Assembly: GCA_963664285.2 (NCBI GenBank)
Contig: CAXXNX010000030.1
Location: 1-64,000, forward strand
DNA length: 64,000 nucleotides
Direction of reading: 5' to 3'
Source: JAJCYL01 sp963664285
GTDB lineage: Bacteria > Bacteroidota > Bacteroidia > Cytophagales > Cyclobacteriaceae
Below are positions 1-9,493 of the stretch, piece after piece. Each line of letters starts with the position of its first letter. Within the stretch, counting starts at the first letter, position 1. The notes under the pieces are model-generated. The model made no database searches, was not told the origin of the DNA, and saw only the letters and a program-made list of their open reading frames with translations. Made by a program: the position numbers and the translations under genes.

Positions 1-1394
1 TTTCTTTTTCACTTGTTGATTGATCAATTTTTTCTTTCAACGGTACCATAATCAAACTAAGGGGTGTGCGAAATTCATGGGAGATGTTGGCAAAGAAATC
101 AGATTTTAGCCGATCTAACTCCTTCAATTTGGCATTGGCCTTGTACTTGATACGGTATTGGTTATAAACCAATCCTGTTAAGAGCAGGATGACTGCCACG
201 AAGACGATTAGAAAGTTACGCTCATTTTCACCTTGTAAGATCTGCAACGCCTGTAATTGGATCTCCCTGCCCTTTTGTTCATTTTGATATTTGGCCTCCA
301 AATCATTGGTTACCGTCAGTATTTTTTCGTTGTACAAACTATCCGACAGCTGATTATGATTGATGGCATTGAGGTAAGCTTTATCAAATTCTCCCATTTC
401 ACCATAAGCGTTAGAAAGGAGTTTATAGGTTTTTATGGTTAATGGAAGGTCCTGCACCGATGCCAAAGCAGCAATAATATTATTTACCATTTCAATGCAT
501 CGTTCAAAGTCTTGCCTATAAAAAGCATTTTGAGCTAATCCAAATTCAACTACACTGAGATGGAGAGGGTGATCAACTTCTTTAGCCAATATAAAGGCCT
601 GACTAAAGTAGTTTTCCGCAAGGTCATACTGTTGCTTGTCATTAAAGATATTCCCCAGATTGCTCAACACCCTGCTGGCGCCTAGTTTATCACCTGTCGC
701 ATTTTTCAGTTTTAGTGCCTCTTCGAGATAAGGTATTGCTTTAGCATAGTTACTTGCTTCTGTGTAGGTCGATCCCAAATTTGACAGACAGGCGGAAATA
801 CCGGGCGTGAAGTTTAATTCTTTGACCAGTGATAAGGCCATTTCATAGTGTTCTATAGCTTTATCAAGTTGCTTCTGAACTTTATAGAGCTCCCCTAGAT
901 AGTTATGTATTCTGGCTTCTGCATTCTTATCCCCAATTTCTTTGGTAAGGCGGCAAGGTTTCCAGATAAAGTTTAAAAGCATCTTCAATTTTTGATTGCC
1001 TGGACAATAGACTTGCCAGCTCCACCTTTACCACAGCAATATTGTTTACGTCGCCAAGCTTTGAAAAAATGCTTAGTGCAGTGTTGAACTCTCGTTCTGC
1101 TTGTTCATACAAAGTCATGTTTAGCAAGACAGCACCCTTGCGATATTTTGCTACGGCAAAGCTGGATTCTAAACCGGCTTTCTTGGCCAGTTCTTCTGCC
1201 TTGATGGCATATTCAAGTGCGATATTTTGGTCTATTCTGTGATAAGCTTGCCTTAACCTGGAGTAGGTTAAGACTTTAAGGCTATCATTTTATAGTCTAT
1301 CTATTACCAATTTGAGGCTATCTATTTTTGACTGCCCAAATAGGTCTGGACTTAGTGAAAGAAGAATAAATATGGTCCAAAATAACCTAAGCAT
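1..1394 (-). pseudogene. TPR-containing sensor histidine kinase, broken, 3' part outside window
   Basis: Read on the minus strand from ATG at 1394. A signal peptide (MLRLFWTIFILLSLSPDLFG) is followed by tetratricopeptide repeats, one transmembrane segment near plus 190-235, and a histidine-kinase H-box, FFANISHEFRTPL, near plus 75-110. This is the usual layout of a Bacteroidota membrane-bound two-component sensor whose periplasmic TPR domain faces outward. The kinase ATPase domain lies beyond position 1. Two lesions are visible: an in-frame TAA at 1290-1292, where an AAA codon would continue the protein, and a one-base frameshift near 940-950 inside the TPR region (upstream frame ends ETLPPYQRNWG, downstream frame resumes TKEIGDKNAEARI). 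Either it is a pseudogene or both lesions are sequence errors. The family call is firm; the ligand is unknown. Confidence 0.8.
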
Positions 1395-1507
1395 AATCCA
1401 ATTTACGAATTATATCTGAACTGTTACGATTCAAATATTTGAAATTAGGAGTCTTTATAATCTCAAGTTTTCTAACAATCTTACGATGATGTTCAATAAA
1501 GGCCTCA

Positions 1508-2683
1508 TTGAAAAATTACGGACCCGAGACTCCGGGTTGTCTCCATTACAATCACATGAATAATGCCGGCGCAAGTCTAATGCCCACACCTGTAATTAAG
1601 GCCATAAAAGATCACATTGATCTGGAGTCCCAAATCGGAGGATATGAAGCTCATGCTGCCCAATTGGATGAAATCAAAGATGCTTATGGTGAAGCAGCAA
1701 AATTTTTGAATTGCAAACCTGACAATATTGCTTATGTCGCTAGTGCCACTGACGCTTTTGCCAGGGCACTCTCTTCGATTCCGTTTAATAAAGGGGATGT
1801 AATTCTTACTTCTGAAGATGATTATATCTCGAACCAGATTATGTATCTCAGCCTGCAAAAAAGATTGAGCATTCGATTAGAAAGAGTGCCTTGTGATGTG
1901 GCAGGAGGGATTGATATTGATCAGGCAGAAACGCTAATCAGAAAATTCAACCCTAAATTAGTGGCAGTCACTCATATTCCGACAAATTCAGGCCTGGTTC
2001 AGGATGTAAAATCGATAGGAGAGGTGTGCGAAAAATATGATGTTACTTACCTGGTAGATGCCTGTCAGTCGGTAGGACAATTACCGGTTGATGTCCGGGA
2101 GATCAAGTGTGATTTTCTCAGTGCTACCATGAGAAAATTCTTGCGTGGGCCAAGAGGGGCAGGGTTTCTATTCGTTTCCGATAAAGCATTGCAAAAAGGA
2201 TTAGAGCCACTATTCATTGATATGCAAGGAGCGGAATGGATTGAAAGTGACAACTACAAGCCTCATAGTGATGGCAGGAGGTTTGAAGACTGGGAATTTG
2301 CTTATGCGCTGGTTCAGGGTAGTGGGGAAGCCTTTAAGTATGCCAGTCAAATCGGCATGGAGAACATTTCCCCACGGGTGACCTCTCTGGCTGCCACGTT
2401 GCGTCAAAAGTTATCGGAGATTGATGGAATAAAATTACTTGATCGGGGGAAAGAACTCTGTGCGATTGTTACTTGTCAGGTGCCCGCAACTGACTACATG
2501 GACCTTAAGAGACACTTACAAGAGCACAAGATAAATGCGGGTGTTAGCCTCTGGCATTTTGCCACAATAGATTTTCAAAAGAAAGGGGTAGAGTGGGCGT
2601 TGAGATTGGCCCCACATTACTACAATACGGACGGAGAGGTTGATGAGGTGGTTGATGTTCTGAGAGATTTTCGGCCTATTTAG
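1508..2683 (+). CDS. Class V aminotransferase (cysteine desulfurase/epimerase-like, PLP)
   Basis: PLP-dependent fold-type I enzyme, about 391 aa. The family N-terminal signature HMNNAGASLMP comes first, then the PLP-contacting stretch THIPTNSGLVQDV, the aspartate in YLVDACQSVGQLPVD, and the probable Schiff-base lysine in SATMRKFLRGPRG. These features fit the aminotransferase class V group that includes SufS/IscS-like and isopenicillin-N-epimerase-like enzymes; the substrate cannot be told. The frame has only a TTG start at 1508. An ATG at 1489 in another frame reads MFNKGLIEKLRT and would join perfectly (LRTETPGC) if the CCC at 1523-1525 were CC. I suspect a one-base homopolymer frameshift and a true start at 1489. 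The gene stands alone, divergent from the kinase remnant. Confidence 0.8.
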   Translation: MKNYGPETPGCLHYNHMNNAGASLMPTPVIKAIKDHIDLESQIGGYEAHAAQLDEIKDAYGEAAKFLNCKPDNIAYVASATDAFARALSSIPFNKGDVILTSEDDYISNQIMYLSLQKRLSIRLERVPCDVAGGIDIDQAETLIRKFNPKLVAVTHIPTNSGLVQDVKSIGEVCEKYDVTYLVDACQSVGQLPVDVREIKCDFLSATMRKFLRGPRGAGFLFVSDKALQKGLEPLFIDMQGAEWIESDNYKPHSDGRRFEDWEFAYALVQGSGEAFKYASQIGMENISPRVTSLAATLRQKLSEIDGIKLLDRGKELCAIVTCQVPATDYMDLKRHLQEHKINAGVSLWHFATIDFQKKGVEWALRLAPHYYNTDGEVDEVVDVLRDFRPI

Positions 2684-2783
2684 TTTTAATGGTAACCATT
2701 CAAATAGTTAGCCTTTAGTTTGAGCCTTGGGATTTAATATTATTGGCTTGTCAAAACTTAAAGTGTGAGTGTGAATTGATACT

Positions 2784-3610
2784 CTATCCGTCAACGAGGT
2801 TAGGAATGTCTTCTTTTGAAAACTCGTAAAGCTTATTGGCTTCGTCCTCTTTAAATTTCATTACCAGGTTGAGGGCATCGGGGACAACATCACTACAGAT
2901 TATAATAAAGGCTCCTTTTTTGGCATTTTTTATTGCTTTGGTGATAGCCTCTTTTTCAGAAGGAATAACAGTGACCTTCATATCCTTATCGACACTCCTG
3001 ATTCCCTTTTCTATCATGGTGATGAGTTCCTCCTCGGTTTTACCTCTTAAGTTCTTGTCCTGGCGAATAATGATCTCATCAAACATTTCTGCCGCAACCT
3101 GTCCAATCTCCATGTTGTCTTCAGGGCGTCTGTCACATATGCCGGCTATGATGCCTACTTTTGGCTTGCCGTCCATTTTCTCGACGAATTTTTGAAGCGC
3201 CCTGAGACCAGCAGGATTATGTGCATAATCAAGCATTACGGTGAACTCTTTGAAATTGAACATGTTTAACCTTCCTGGAGTTTGAGCAGGAGAGGGGATG
3301 AATGATTCTATGGCCACTTTTATATCTTCAATGGCAAAACCACTAATGTATCCTGTAAGTACGGCAGGCAGTACATTTTGGATCATAAAAGCTGCTTTAC
3401 CTCCAAAAGTAAGAGGTACATTCACCGCCTTAGTTACCCGCATCTTCCAATCACCCCGACAAATTGCGATATAACCATTTTCATAAACCGCTGATAATCC
3501 ATCATTTTTAGCGTGTCGTTTAATTCGTGCATTTTTTTCATCCATAGAGAAGAGTGCCACATGGGATTCGGCATTCTTTCTCATCTCATACACCCTGTCG
3601 TCATCTGCAT
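2784..3610 (-). pseudogene. cphA: Cyanophycin synthetase, C-terminal piece
   Basis: C-terminal Mur-ligase half of cyanophycin synthetase, the ATP-dependent enzyme that adds Asp and Arg alternately to build the storage polymer multi-L-arginyl-poly-L-aspartate. Visible landmarks are the Mur-ligase C-terminal motif MLDYAHNPAGLRAL and GIIAGICDRRPEDN. The piece starts right after an IS1380 element. Joining it to 6314-7134 with a single TTAA gives the uninterrupted reading GYAILNADDDRVYEM, so the gene was split by IS insertion and not by internal decay. Stop is at 2784. There is no start codon of its own, so no active enzyme is expected from this piece. Confidence 0.9.
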
Positions 3611-3756
3611 TTAACCCGCATTATTCATAGGCCACCAATTTTGGGATTAATAATGGGTTGCTAACTATTTTTGATTGGAGTGTATGTATTAATTTGAAGA
3701 TCAACCAGGTTTCTGGATTTCAAAGGACATTAGAGCGTTTTTTTGTTAGAATTTTT

Positions 3757-4822
3757 GGCTAAGTTCTAAATAACACAGCAATTATTATTATCTTCGCTAT
3801 ATGATATCAAGTCAAGAGATCAAAAATTTATTTGCACAATTGCCGATAAGTTCCCAAACCGAATTGTTGGATGAGTTGCTCCAGGAGCAGGAATTACAAG
3901 GCAAAGTATTGATTGCCGCTCAACAACAAATAGCAGAGAAAAGAAAGAAGAAACCCTGTCCAAATTGCACAAGCGAGAAGGTATATAAGAGGGGCAGACA
4001 AAAAGGTGTGCAGATGTATCAGTGCAATGAATGTAAAAGATGGTACAGTGAAACAACAGGGACACCTTTGTATGACATCAAGTTTAAATCAAAATGGCAA
4101 TCTTATCTGCGCTGCATGGAGCAGGGCATGCCGATAAAAAAGATAGCAAAACAAATCGGAATAAGCATCCAGACAAGCTTCGACTGGCGGCATAAGATAT
4201 TGAGTTCACTAAATGAGTTTGTTCCCGAACAGTTATCCTCGGAAGTAGAATGTGATGAATTGGAACTGGCACTTAACAACAAGGGCAGTCGAAATTTAGA
4301 TAGGGCAGCAAGAAAGAGGGGAAACGATTTCATACGGAATATGGGAAAGGAAGAGGTCACAGTTGTCCAGGTAGTAACAGCGGTTGAACGCAAGGGGGAG
4401 AAGTACCTTAAAGCTGTTGCATCAAAACGGCTGAGCAAAGAAGAAATTTCAAAGGCATTGGATGGGAAGTTGGCCTACGGTGCAACCTTGATTACAGATA
4501 AGCACCCTTCTTATAAGGCTTTTGCCAAAGACAACCCCTCCATAAAGCACAAAGCGCTATTGGCCAAAGATCATGTGGATAGAGATGATAAAACAATCCA
4601 TCTGCAAAAAGTAAACAATGTTCACACTCAACTTAGGACATTCTTACGCCCATTCATTGGTGTCAGTTCCAAATATTTGCAAAACTACCTGAATTGGTAT
4701 GCTTATGCTGACCGAATAAGAGAGTAAAACAACTTTGAAACAATGGTTTCTGACTATGCTATTAACGGATCAAGCCTATCATCTGTATGAGCTATTTATG
4801 CTGTTATAATTAGAACTTAGCT
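3757..4822 (+). mobile_element. IS1595-family element, copy 1
   Basis: Element of 1,066 bp with inverted ends GGCTAAGTTCTAA (left) and AGCTAAGTTCTAA (right, inverted). A perfect 8-bp target duplication, GAATTTTT, flanks it at 3749-3756 and 4823-4830. It lies in the non-coding 3' end of IS1380 copy 1; the intact IS1380 copies have a single GAATTTTT-equivalent site there. Compared with copy 3 (1,075 bp) it has lost 2 bp in an AG repeat and 7 bp near the 3' end. Confidence 0.93.
3801..4727 (+). pseudogene. IS1595-family transposase, C-terminally frameshifted
   Basis: DDE-type transposase with an N-terminal zinc ribbon (CPNC at about residue 52 and CNEC at about 75), a helix-turn-helix region (KKIAKQIGISIQTSFDWR) and catalytic-core motifs VECDELELAL and LITDKHPSYKAF. 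Length is 308 aa. Loss of an AG dinucleotide near 4725 ends the protein at YADRIRE, while the other copies continue SKTTLKQWFLTMLL to about 342 aa. The lost tail is likely to matter but this has not been shown, so inactivity is an inference. ATG at 3801 is the start in all copies. Confidence 0.85.
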
Positions 4823-4907
4823 GAATTTTTCAATTTTCAGTCAAAGCTCTATTGTGTTCTTATGGAAGAACATTTTTTTGATTAAATCAAACTGTTTAAC
4901 TGATCGG

Positions 4908-6224
4908 TCAGTTCACCGTAAGCAAATCGCCCAGCAGGTATTGATATCTAAAGGCTCTTGAGAATTGTATTGTCAATGATCTTTTCCTTTCTTTCAGGCA
5001 CGCCCCAACCTTCATCAGGTAAAGCCGGATATTGTCCACTTGCATCGTTTAGCAAAGTGGTGTTTTGTTTTGGCAATTAATAATTTAATCTGCCGGAACA
5101 TTTCATAACAGAGGGTAGCGATGATTAAACGCATGAAATTGGCCCAGTAGCGATGACAGGAAAGCCGGTCGGAATAAGTCATGTTTTTGAGTTCCTTTAT
5201 TCGATTTTCACTGGCATCACCTCGCTTGACATAAAAATCAAAGTAAATCTGTTGAGCGGTCATCGCTTCAAAGTTGCTCACAAAGTAACGGACATTCATT
5301 CCTTTTCCGGTAGACTCCACTTTGGCGTACAGCTTTTCAGAACGATCCCAGCTTTTGGCCTGGTAAGTAAACGGGCCAACAAACTCTTGATGTTTGATGA
5401 TTTTTGAAGCATATTCCTTTTTTACTTCAATGATAGTCTGTTTGGTAAAAGTCTTTAAAACTTCATTACTACTAATACCTAAACAAAATTGAAGGTCAAA
5501 CTGCTTAGCTATCCGATAAAAAGATGCTCCTGAAAAGCCACTATCCGCTCGAATAAGGATCTTTACTGAGGGCAGTTTTTTTCTGATTTTAATGACAATC
5601 CTTTTCAATAAGGCCACAAACCATTTGTTGGAGTGACAATTGCCCGGACGTAGTACTGGTAAAATGACCTGACCGGTGTTCCCGTCCTTAAAGAACAACT
5701 CATGGTACATAGTCTGTCCATAATAGCCATTATACAAACTGAGTTGTTGGGATCCATGAGTAGGGTCATCGGTACCATCTACATCAATGATGATTTGACC
5801 AGTCTTCTCTTTCAACTCCTCTACATAACGGTCTACAAACCATTGACTCATCTGGTAGATCAGACTCCGATCGGCCTTGTTTTCAAATCGACTTAAAGTA
5901 GGCTGGGAACATAATCCGCTATCTAGTACTTTACGGATCACCGGATCCTCTCGGAGTTTTTGTTCGTCATTGCAATCCTGATAGCCCTGCATCATTAAAA
6001 ACACCCGTTGGCGAAGCATTTCTTCATAAGTGTATTCGATAAAAAAGGGGTTTCGATAGTCAGGAATCAGTGCGGCGAAGCTTTTTAATAGACCAGTCTT
6101 TCTCTCTACTTTTTCACTTAACAATATCGCTCCGTCTGAGCTAATCGCTGATGCTGAAAAATCAAATTTAAAAGCTTGTTTTTCCTCGATAAAATACGGT
6201 ATCTTTTTCCTTATATTCAGGCAT
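4908..6224 (-). pseudogene. IS1380-family transposase, copy 1, two frameshifts
   Basis: Same protein as the intact 438-aa transposases at 7220, 28105 and 37642. An extra T in the run near 6179-6184 shifts the frame at codon 14. A missing base near 5043 changes the C-terminus from HHFAKRWQVDNIRLYL to HHFAKRCKWTISGFT. The catalytic motifs IIIDVDGTDDPTHG and ILIRADSGFSG are present in between, in the frame from 6124 to 5015. Not expected to give a full transposase. Confidence 0.9.
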
Positions 6225-6313
6225 AGATTAATTGCTTATTTTGTTGTCTAACTATCTCAATATAAGCAATTTATGCCTGTTTTTTATTGTCTACTATGAA
6301 TTTTTCGGGTTAA

Positions 6314-7134
6314 GATTGCATATCCATCGGGGAGTACAGTTTCCGCAACCACACCTTTGACCCGGGCCAATTGTTCGATTGTATGAATTCCTTTGAGTCC
6401 CAGGTGGTCGGCGGCAACATTTGTTACAATTCCAATATTACAATTCTTAAACCCCAGGCCAGCCCTCAACAATCCACCGCGGGCTGATTCTAAAACTGCA
6501 AAATCAACGGTGGGGTCTTTAAGTACAAATTCAGCACTGGTAGGCCCTGTGCAATCACCAGACATTAATAACCGATTTTGTATATAAACACCATCCGTGG
6601 TCGTGTAACCAACTTTGTACCCTTTCATTTTGGCCATGTGGGCTATTAATCGGGTAGTAGTTGTTTTACCATTAGTTCCTGCAACCGCCACAATTGGAAT
6701 TCTACCGTCCTCACCTGAGGGGAAAAGCATGTCTACTACATCACCGGCAACATTTCGCGGAAGACCATCAGAAGGTGCGAGATGCATTCTAAACCCCGGA
6801 TCTGCATTGACTTCAATAACAGCTCCACTGGTTTCCGGTAAGGGCTGTCCAATGTCAGTGGTCATAATGTCTATGCCACAGATATCAAGGTCAATAATTT
6901 TGGCGATCCTTTCTGCCATAAAAACGTTATATGGATGTACGATGTCTGTAACATCTTCGGCGGTACCTCCGGTACTGAGGTTTGCTGTATCTTTCAACTT
7001 GAGCATTTCTCCTTTTGGGATTACTGAATTTTTAGTTAAACGTTTCTCCTTTAAAATGCTCATTGTCAGATCGTTAATATCAATCATGGTCAACACTCTT
7101 TCATGATCATAACCTCTGCGTGGATCCTCATTAA
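6314..7134 (-). pseudogene. cphA: Cyanophycin synthetase, middle piece
   Basis: Central part of the same gene as 2784-3610. It covers the end of the ATP-grasp domain (NEDPRRGYDHERVL, then EVNADPGFRMHLAPS) and the N-terminal Mur-ligase domain with its ATP loop, VAVAGTNGKTTTTRLIAHM. The apparent last residues RKIHSRQ come from the IS1380 end, not from the gene. Upstream the frame stops at a TTAA abutting IS1380 copy 2. The missing N-terminal domain and most of the ATP-grasp domain (roughly 440 residues in typical family members) are not found beyond that IS or elsewhere in the window, so 5' sequence was lost or moved. Together the two pieces hold about 540 of the roughly 870 residues normal for the family. 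Confidence 0.9.
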
Positions 7135-8755
7135 CCCGAAAAATTCATAGTAGACAATAAAAAACAGGCATAAATTGCTTATATTGAGATAGTTAGACAA
7201 CAAAATAAGCAATTAATTTATGCCTGAATATAAGGAAAAAGATACCGTATTTTATCGAGGGAAACAAGCTTTTAAATTTGATTTTTCAGCATCAGCGATT
7301 AGCTCAGACGGAGCGATATTGTTAAGTGAAAAAGTAGAGAGAAAGACTGGTCTATTAAAAAGCTTCGCCGCACTGATTCCTGACTATCGAAACCCCTTTT
7401 TTATCGAATACACTTATGAAGAAATGCTTCGCCAACGGGTGTTTTTAATGATGCAGGGCTATCAGGATTGCAATGACGAACAAAAACTCCGAGAGGATCC
7501 GGTGATCCGTAAAGTACTAGATAGCGGATTATGTTCCCAGCCTACTTTAAGTCGATTTGAAAACAAGGCCGATCGGAGTCTGATCTACCAGATGAGTCAA
7601 TGGTTTGTAGACCGTTATGTAGAGGAGTTGAAAGAGAAGACTGGTCAAATCATCATTGATGTAGATGGTACCGATGACCCTACTCATGGATCCCAACAAC
7701 TCAGTTTGTATAATGGCTATTATGGACAGACTATGTACCATGAGTTGTTCTTTAAGGACGGGAACACCGGTCAGGTCATTTTACCAGTACTACGTCCGGG
7801 CAATTGTCACTCCAACAAATGGTTTGTGGCCTTATTGAAAAGGATTGTCATTAAAATCAGAAAAAAACTGCCCTCAGTAAAGATCCTTATTCGAGCGGAT
7901 AGTGGCTTTTCAGGAGCATCTTTTTATCGGATAGCTAAGCAGTTTGACCTTCAATTTTGTTTAGGTATTAGTAGTAATGAAGTTTTAAAGACTTTTACCA
8001 AACAGACTATCATTGAAGTAAAAAAGGAATATGCTTCAAAAATCATCAAACATCAAGAGTTTGTTGGCCCGTTTACTTACCAGGCCAAAAGCTGGGATCG
8101 TTCTGAAAAGCTGTACGCCAAAGTGGAGTCTACCGGAAAAGGAATGAATGTCCGTTACTTTGTGAGCAACTTTGAAGCGATGACCGCTCAACAGATTTAC
8201 TTTGATTTTTATGTCAAGCGAGGTGATGCCAGTGAAAATCGAATAAAGGAACTCAAAAACATGACTTATTCCGACCGGCTTTCCTGTCATCGCTACTGGG
8301 CCAATTTCATGCGTTTAATCATCGCTACCCTCTGTTATGAAATGTTCCGGCAGATTAAATTATTAATTGCCAAAACAAAACACCACTTTGCTAAACGATG
8401 GCAAGTGGACAATATCCGGCTTTACCTGATGAAGGTTGGGGCGTGCCTGAAAGAAAGGAAAAGATCATTGACAATACAATTCTCAAGAGCCTTTAGATAT
8501 CAATACCTGCTGGGCGATTTGCTTACGGTGAACTGACCGATCAGTTAAACAGTTTGATTTAATCAAAAAAATGTTCTTCCATAAGAACACAATAGAGCTT
8601 TGACTGAAAATTGAAAAATTCTAACAAAAAAACGCTCTAATGTCCTTTGAAATCCAGAAACCTGGTTGATCTTCAAATTAATACATATACTCCAATCAAA
8701 AATAGTTAGCAACCCATTATTAATCCCAAAATTGGTGGCCTATGAATAATGCGGG
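7135..8755 (+). mobile_element. IS1380-family element, copy 2 (intact)
   Basis: Full 1,621-bp copy bounded by the standard inverted ends, with TTAA outside both ends (7131-7134, 8756-8759). It carries an intact transposase gene. Its left flank is the cyanophycin synthetase gene. Its right flank is AT-rich sequence with no similarity to the missing 5' half of that gene. The two flanks therefore probably came together by recombination between IS copies or by deletion, not by one simple insertion. Confidence 0.95.
7220..8536 (+). CDS. IS1380-family transposase (copy 2, intact)
   Basis: 438-aa DDE transposase of the IS1380 family. Motifs: IIIDVDGTDDPTHGSQQ (first Asp), ILIRADSGFSGASF (second Asp) and GDASENRIKELKNM (Glu), followed by the conserved YWANFMRLIIATLCYEMF block. 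It cuts and pastes its own element; the local evidence shows insertion at TTAA. ATG at 7220 lies 85 nt inside the element end, the same spacing in all copies. Almost identical at nucleotide level to the copies at 28105 and 37642, which suggests recent spread. Confidence 0.95.
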   Translation: MPEYKEKDTVFYRGKQAFKFDFSASAISSDGAILLSEKVERKTGLLKSFAALIPDYRNPFFIEYTYEEMLRQRVFLMMQGYQDCNDEQKLREDPVIRKVLDSGLCSQPTLSRFENKADRSLIYQMSQWFVDRYVEELKEKTGQIIIDVDGTDDPTHGSQQLSLYNGYYGQTMYHELFFKDGNTGQVILPVLRPGNCHSNKWFVALLKRIVIKIRKKLPSVKILIRADSGFSGASFYRIAKQFDLQFCLGISSNEVLKTFTKQTIIEVKKEYASKIIKHQEFVGPFTYQAKSWDRSEKLYAKVESTGKGMNVRYFVSNFEAMTAQQIYFDFYVKRGDASENRIKELKNMTYSDRLSCHRYWANFMRLIIATLCYEMFRQIKLLIAKTKHHFAKRWQVDNIRLYLMKVGACLKERKRSLTIQFSRAFRYQYLLGDLLTVN

Positions 8756-8759
8756 TTAA

Positions 8760-9271
8760 CTATCCGATAATAACAATATTTTTCGACCAACATAGGATTG
8801 ATTGGGACAAAACTATTTCAGAATTGAAATCACAAGCCGGTTTTAAACTAAAACAGCCATGAAAAGGCACAAAACCTTAGATGCGATAGTAAAGTCATCA
8901 ATTCCTTGCGCTGGTAATTAATATAAAAATACTAAAAAATCTTAATATAATTATATAAATTAATTAGTTTTTTAATTAGCGCAAAATACACTATCGGCTA
9001 TTAATGAATCACTAAAAAACATTATTATTATGCTCGATGCATTTTGTGTTAATATTTATGCCCTGATAGCTTATTTTTAAATACAGTATTTCCATGATTT
9101 TTATATTTTAAAATTAACGTCTGCAAAATTCTGATTTTTACATTTTCGATGTTGGGGAAATTCCTGTCGATAATTGGCCTGTTTTAGCCGTGTTTTTAGT
9201 TTCCTGGGGTGAAAAATATACGAAATACCGTTGATGAGGGCATTGATATGGGGATCCAGGTATCTTAGCCA
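8760..9271. other. AT-rich stretch without a recognisable gene
   Basis: About 500 bp of AT-rich sequence between IS1380 copy 2 and the hydrolase fragment. No open frame of note, no RNA gene and no clear repeat seen on either strand. The minus-strand frame that would continue the cyanophycin synthetase gene does not read like that protein. Confidence 0.6.
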
Positions 9272-9493
9272 TTAAAACATTCCTATAAATGACTTTAACA
9301 CTGCCAAACATCGGTTTACTGTCCGGGTCCAGTTACTCATGGTAATAAAACCGTGAAAGGTGTGCTTTGTTTGAATAAGCGTTGACTTAACTCCTGATCT
9401 TATCATTCTTTCGTAAAAATTATCGATCTCTTCATTCAAATGGCCATATTCAGTTTGAATAATCAATGTGTCAGGCAGGCCGTAAAAATCCTT
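9272..9493 (-). pseudogene. Alpha/beta-hydrolase C-terminal fragment
   Basis: The minus-strand frame reads KDFYGLPDTLIIQTEYGHL, then FYERMIRSGVKSTLIQTKHT and FHGFITM. This is the usual C-terminus of an acetyl-hydrolase/lipase-type alpha/beta hydrolase: the acid residue region followed by the catalytic-His HGF motif. About 70 residues remain; the nucleophile and oxyanion parts are absent. The 5' side ends at the terminal repeat of the IS5-like element at 9494, and no matching N-terminal half is seen on its other side. A gene relic. Confidence 0.65.

Larger units (their letters stand above)
3615..6309 (-). mobile_element. IS1380-family element, copy 1 (contains an IS1595-family element)
   Basis: Minus-oriented copy of the 1,621-bp IS1380-family element found five times in the window. 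Ends are CCCGAAAAATTCATAG and, inverted, CCCGCATTATTCATAG, with TTAA directly outside both ends (3611-3614 and 6310-6313). The span of 2,695 bp equals 1,621 plus a 1,066-bp IS1595-type insertion and its 8-bp target duplication. It sits inside the cyanophycin synthetase gene. Its transposase carries two frameshifts, so this copy is probably immobile on its own but could be mobilised by the intact copies elsewhere. Confidence 0.95.

Noticed and set aside
5153..5407. 84-aa frame, antisense to the IS1380 transposase, repeated in every copy
   Set aside because: It is the opposite strand of the transposase and repeats only because the element does; no features of its own.
3615..6309. Composite transposon formed by IS1380 copies 1 and 2
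   Set aside because: The two copies are in opposite orientation around a cyanophycin synthetase piece, but each has its own TTAA pair and the gene reads through one of them; no cargo beyond the gene piece.
8760..9271. Possible regulatory RNA or origin in the AT-rich stretch
   Set aside because: No hairpin series, no DnaA-box cluster and no conserved motif seen; AT-rich intergenic DNA is sufficient explanation.
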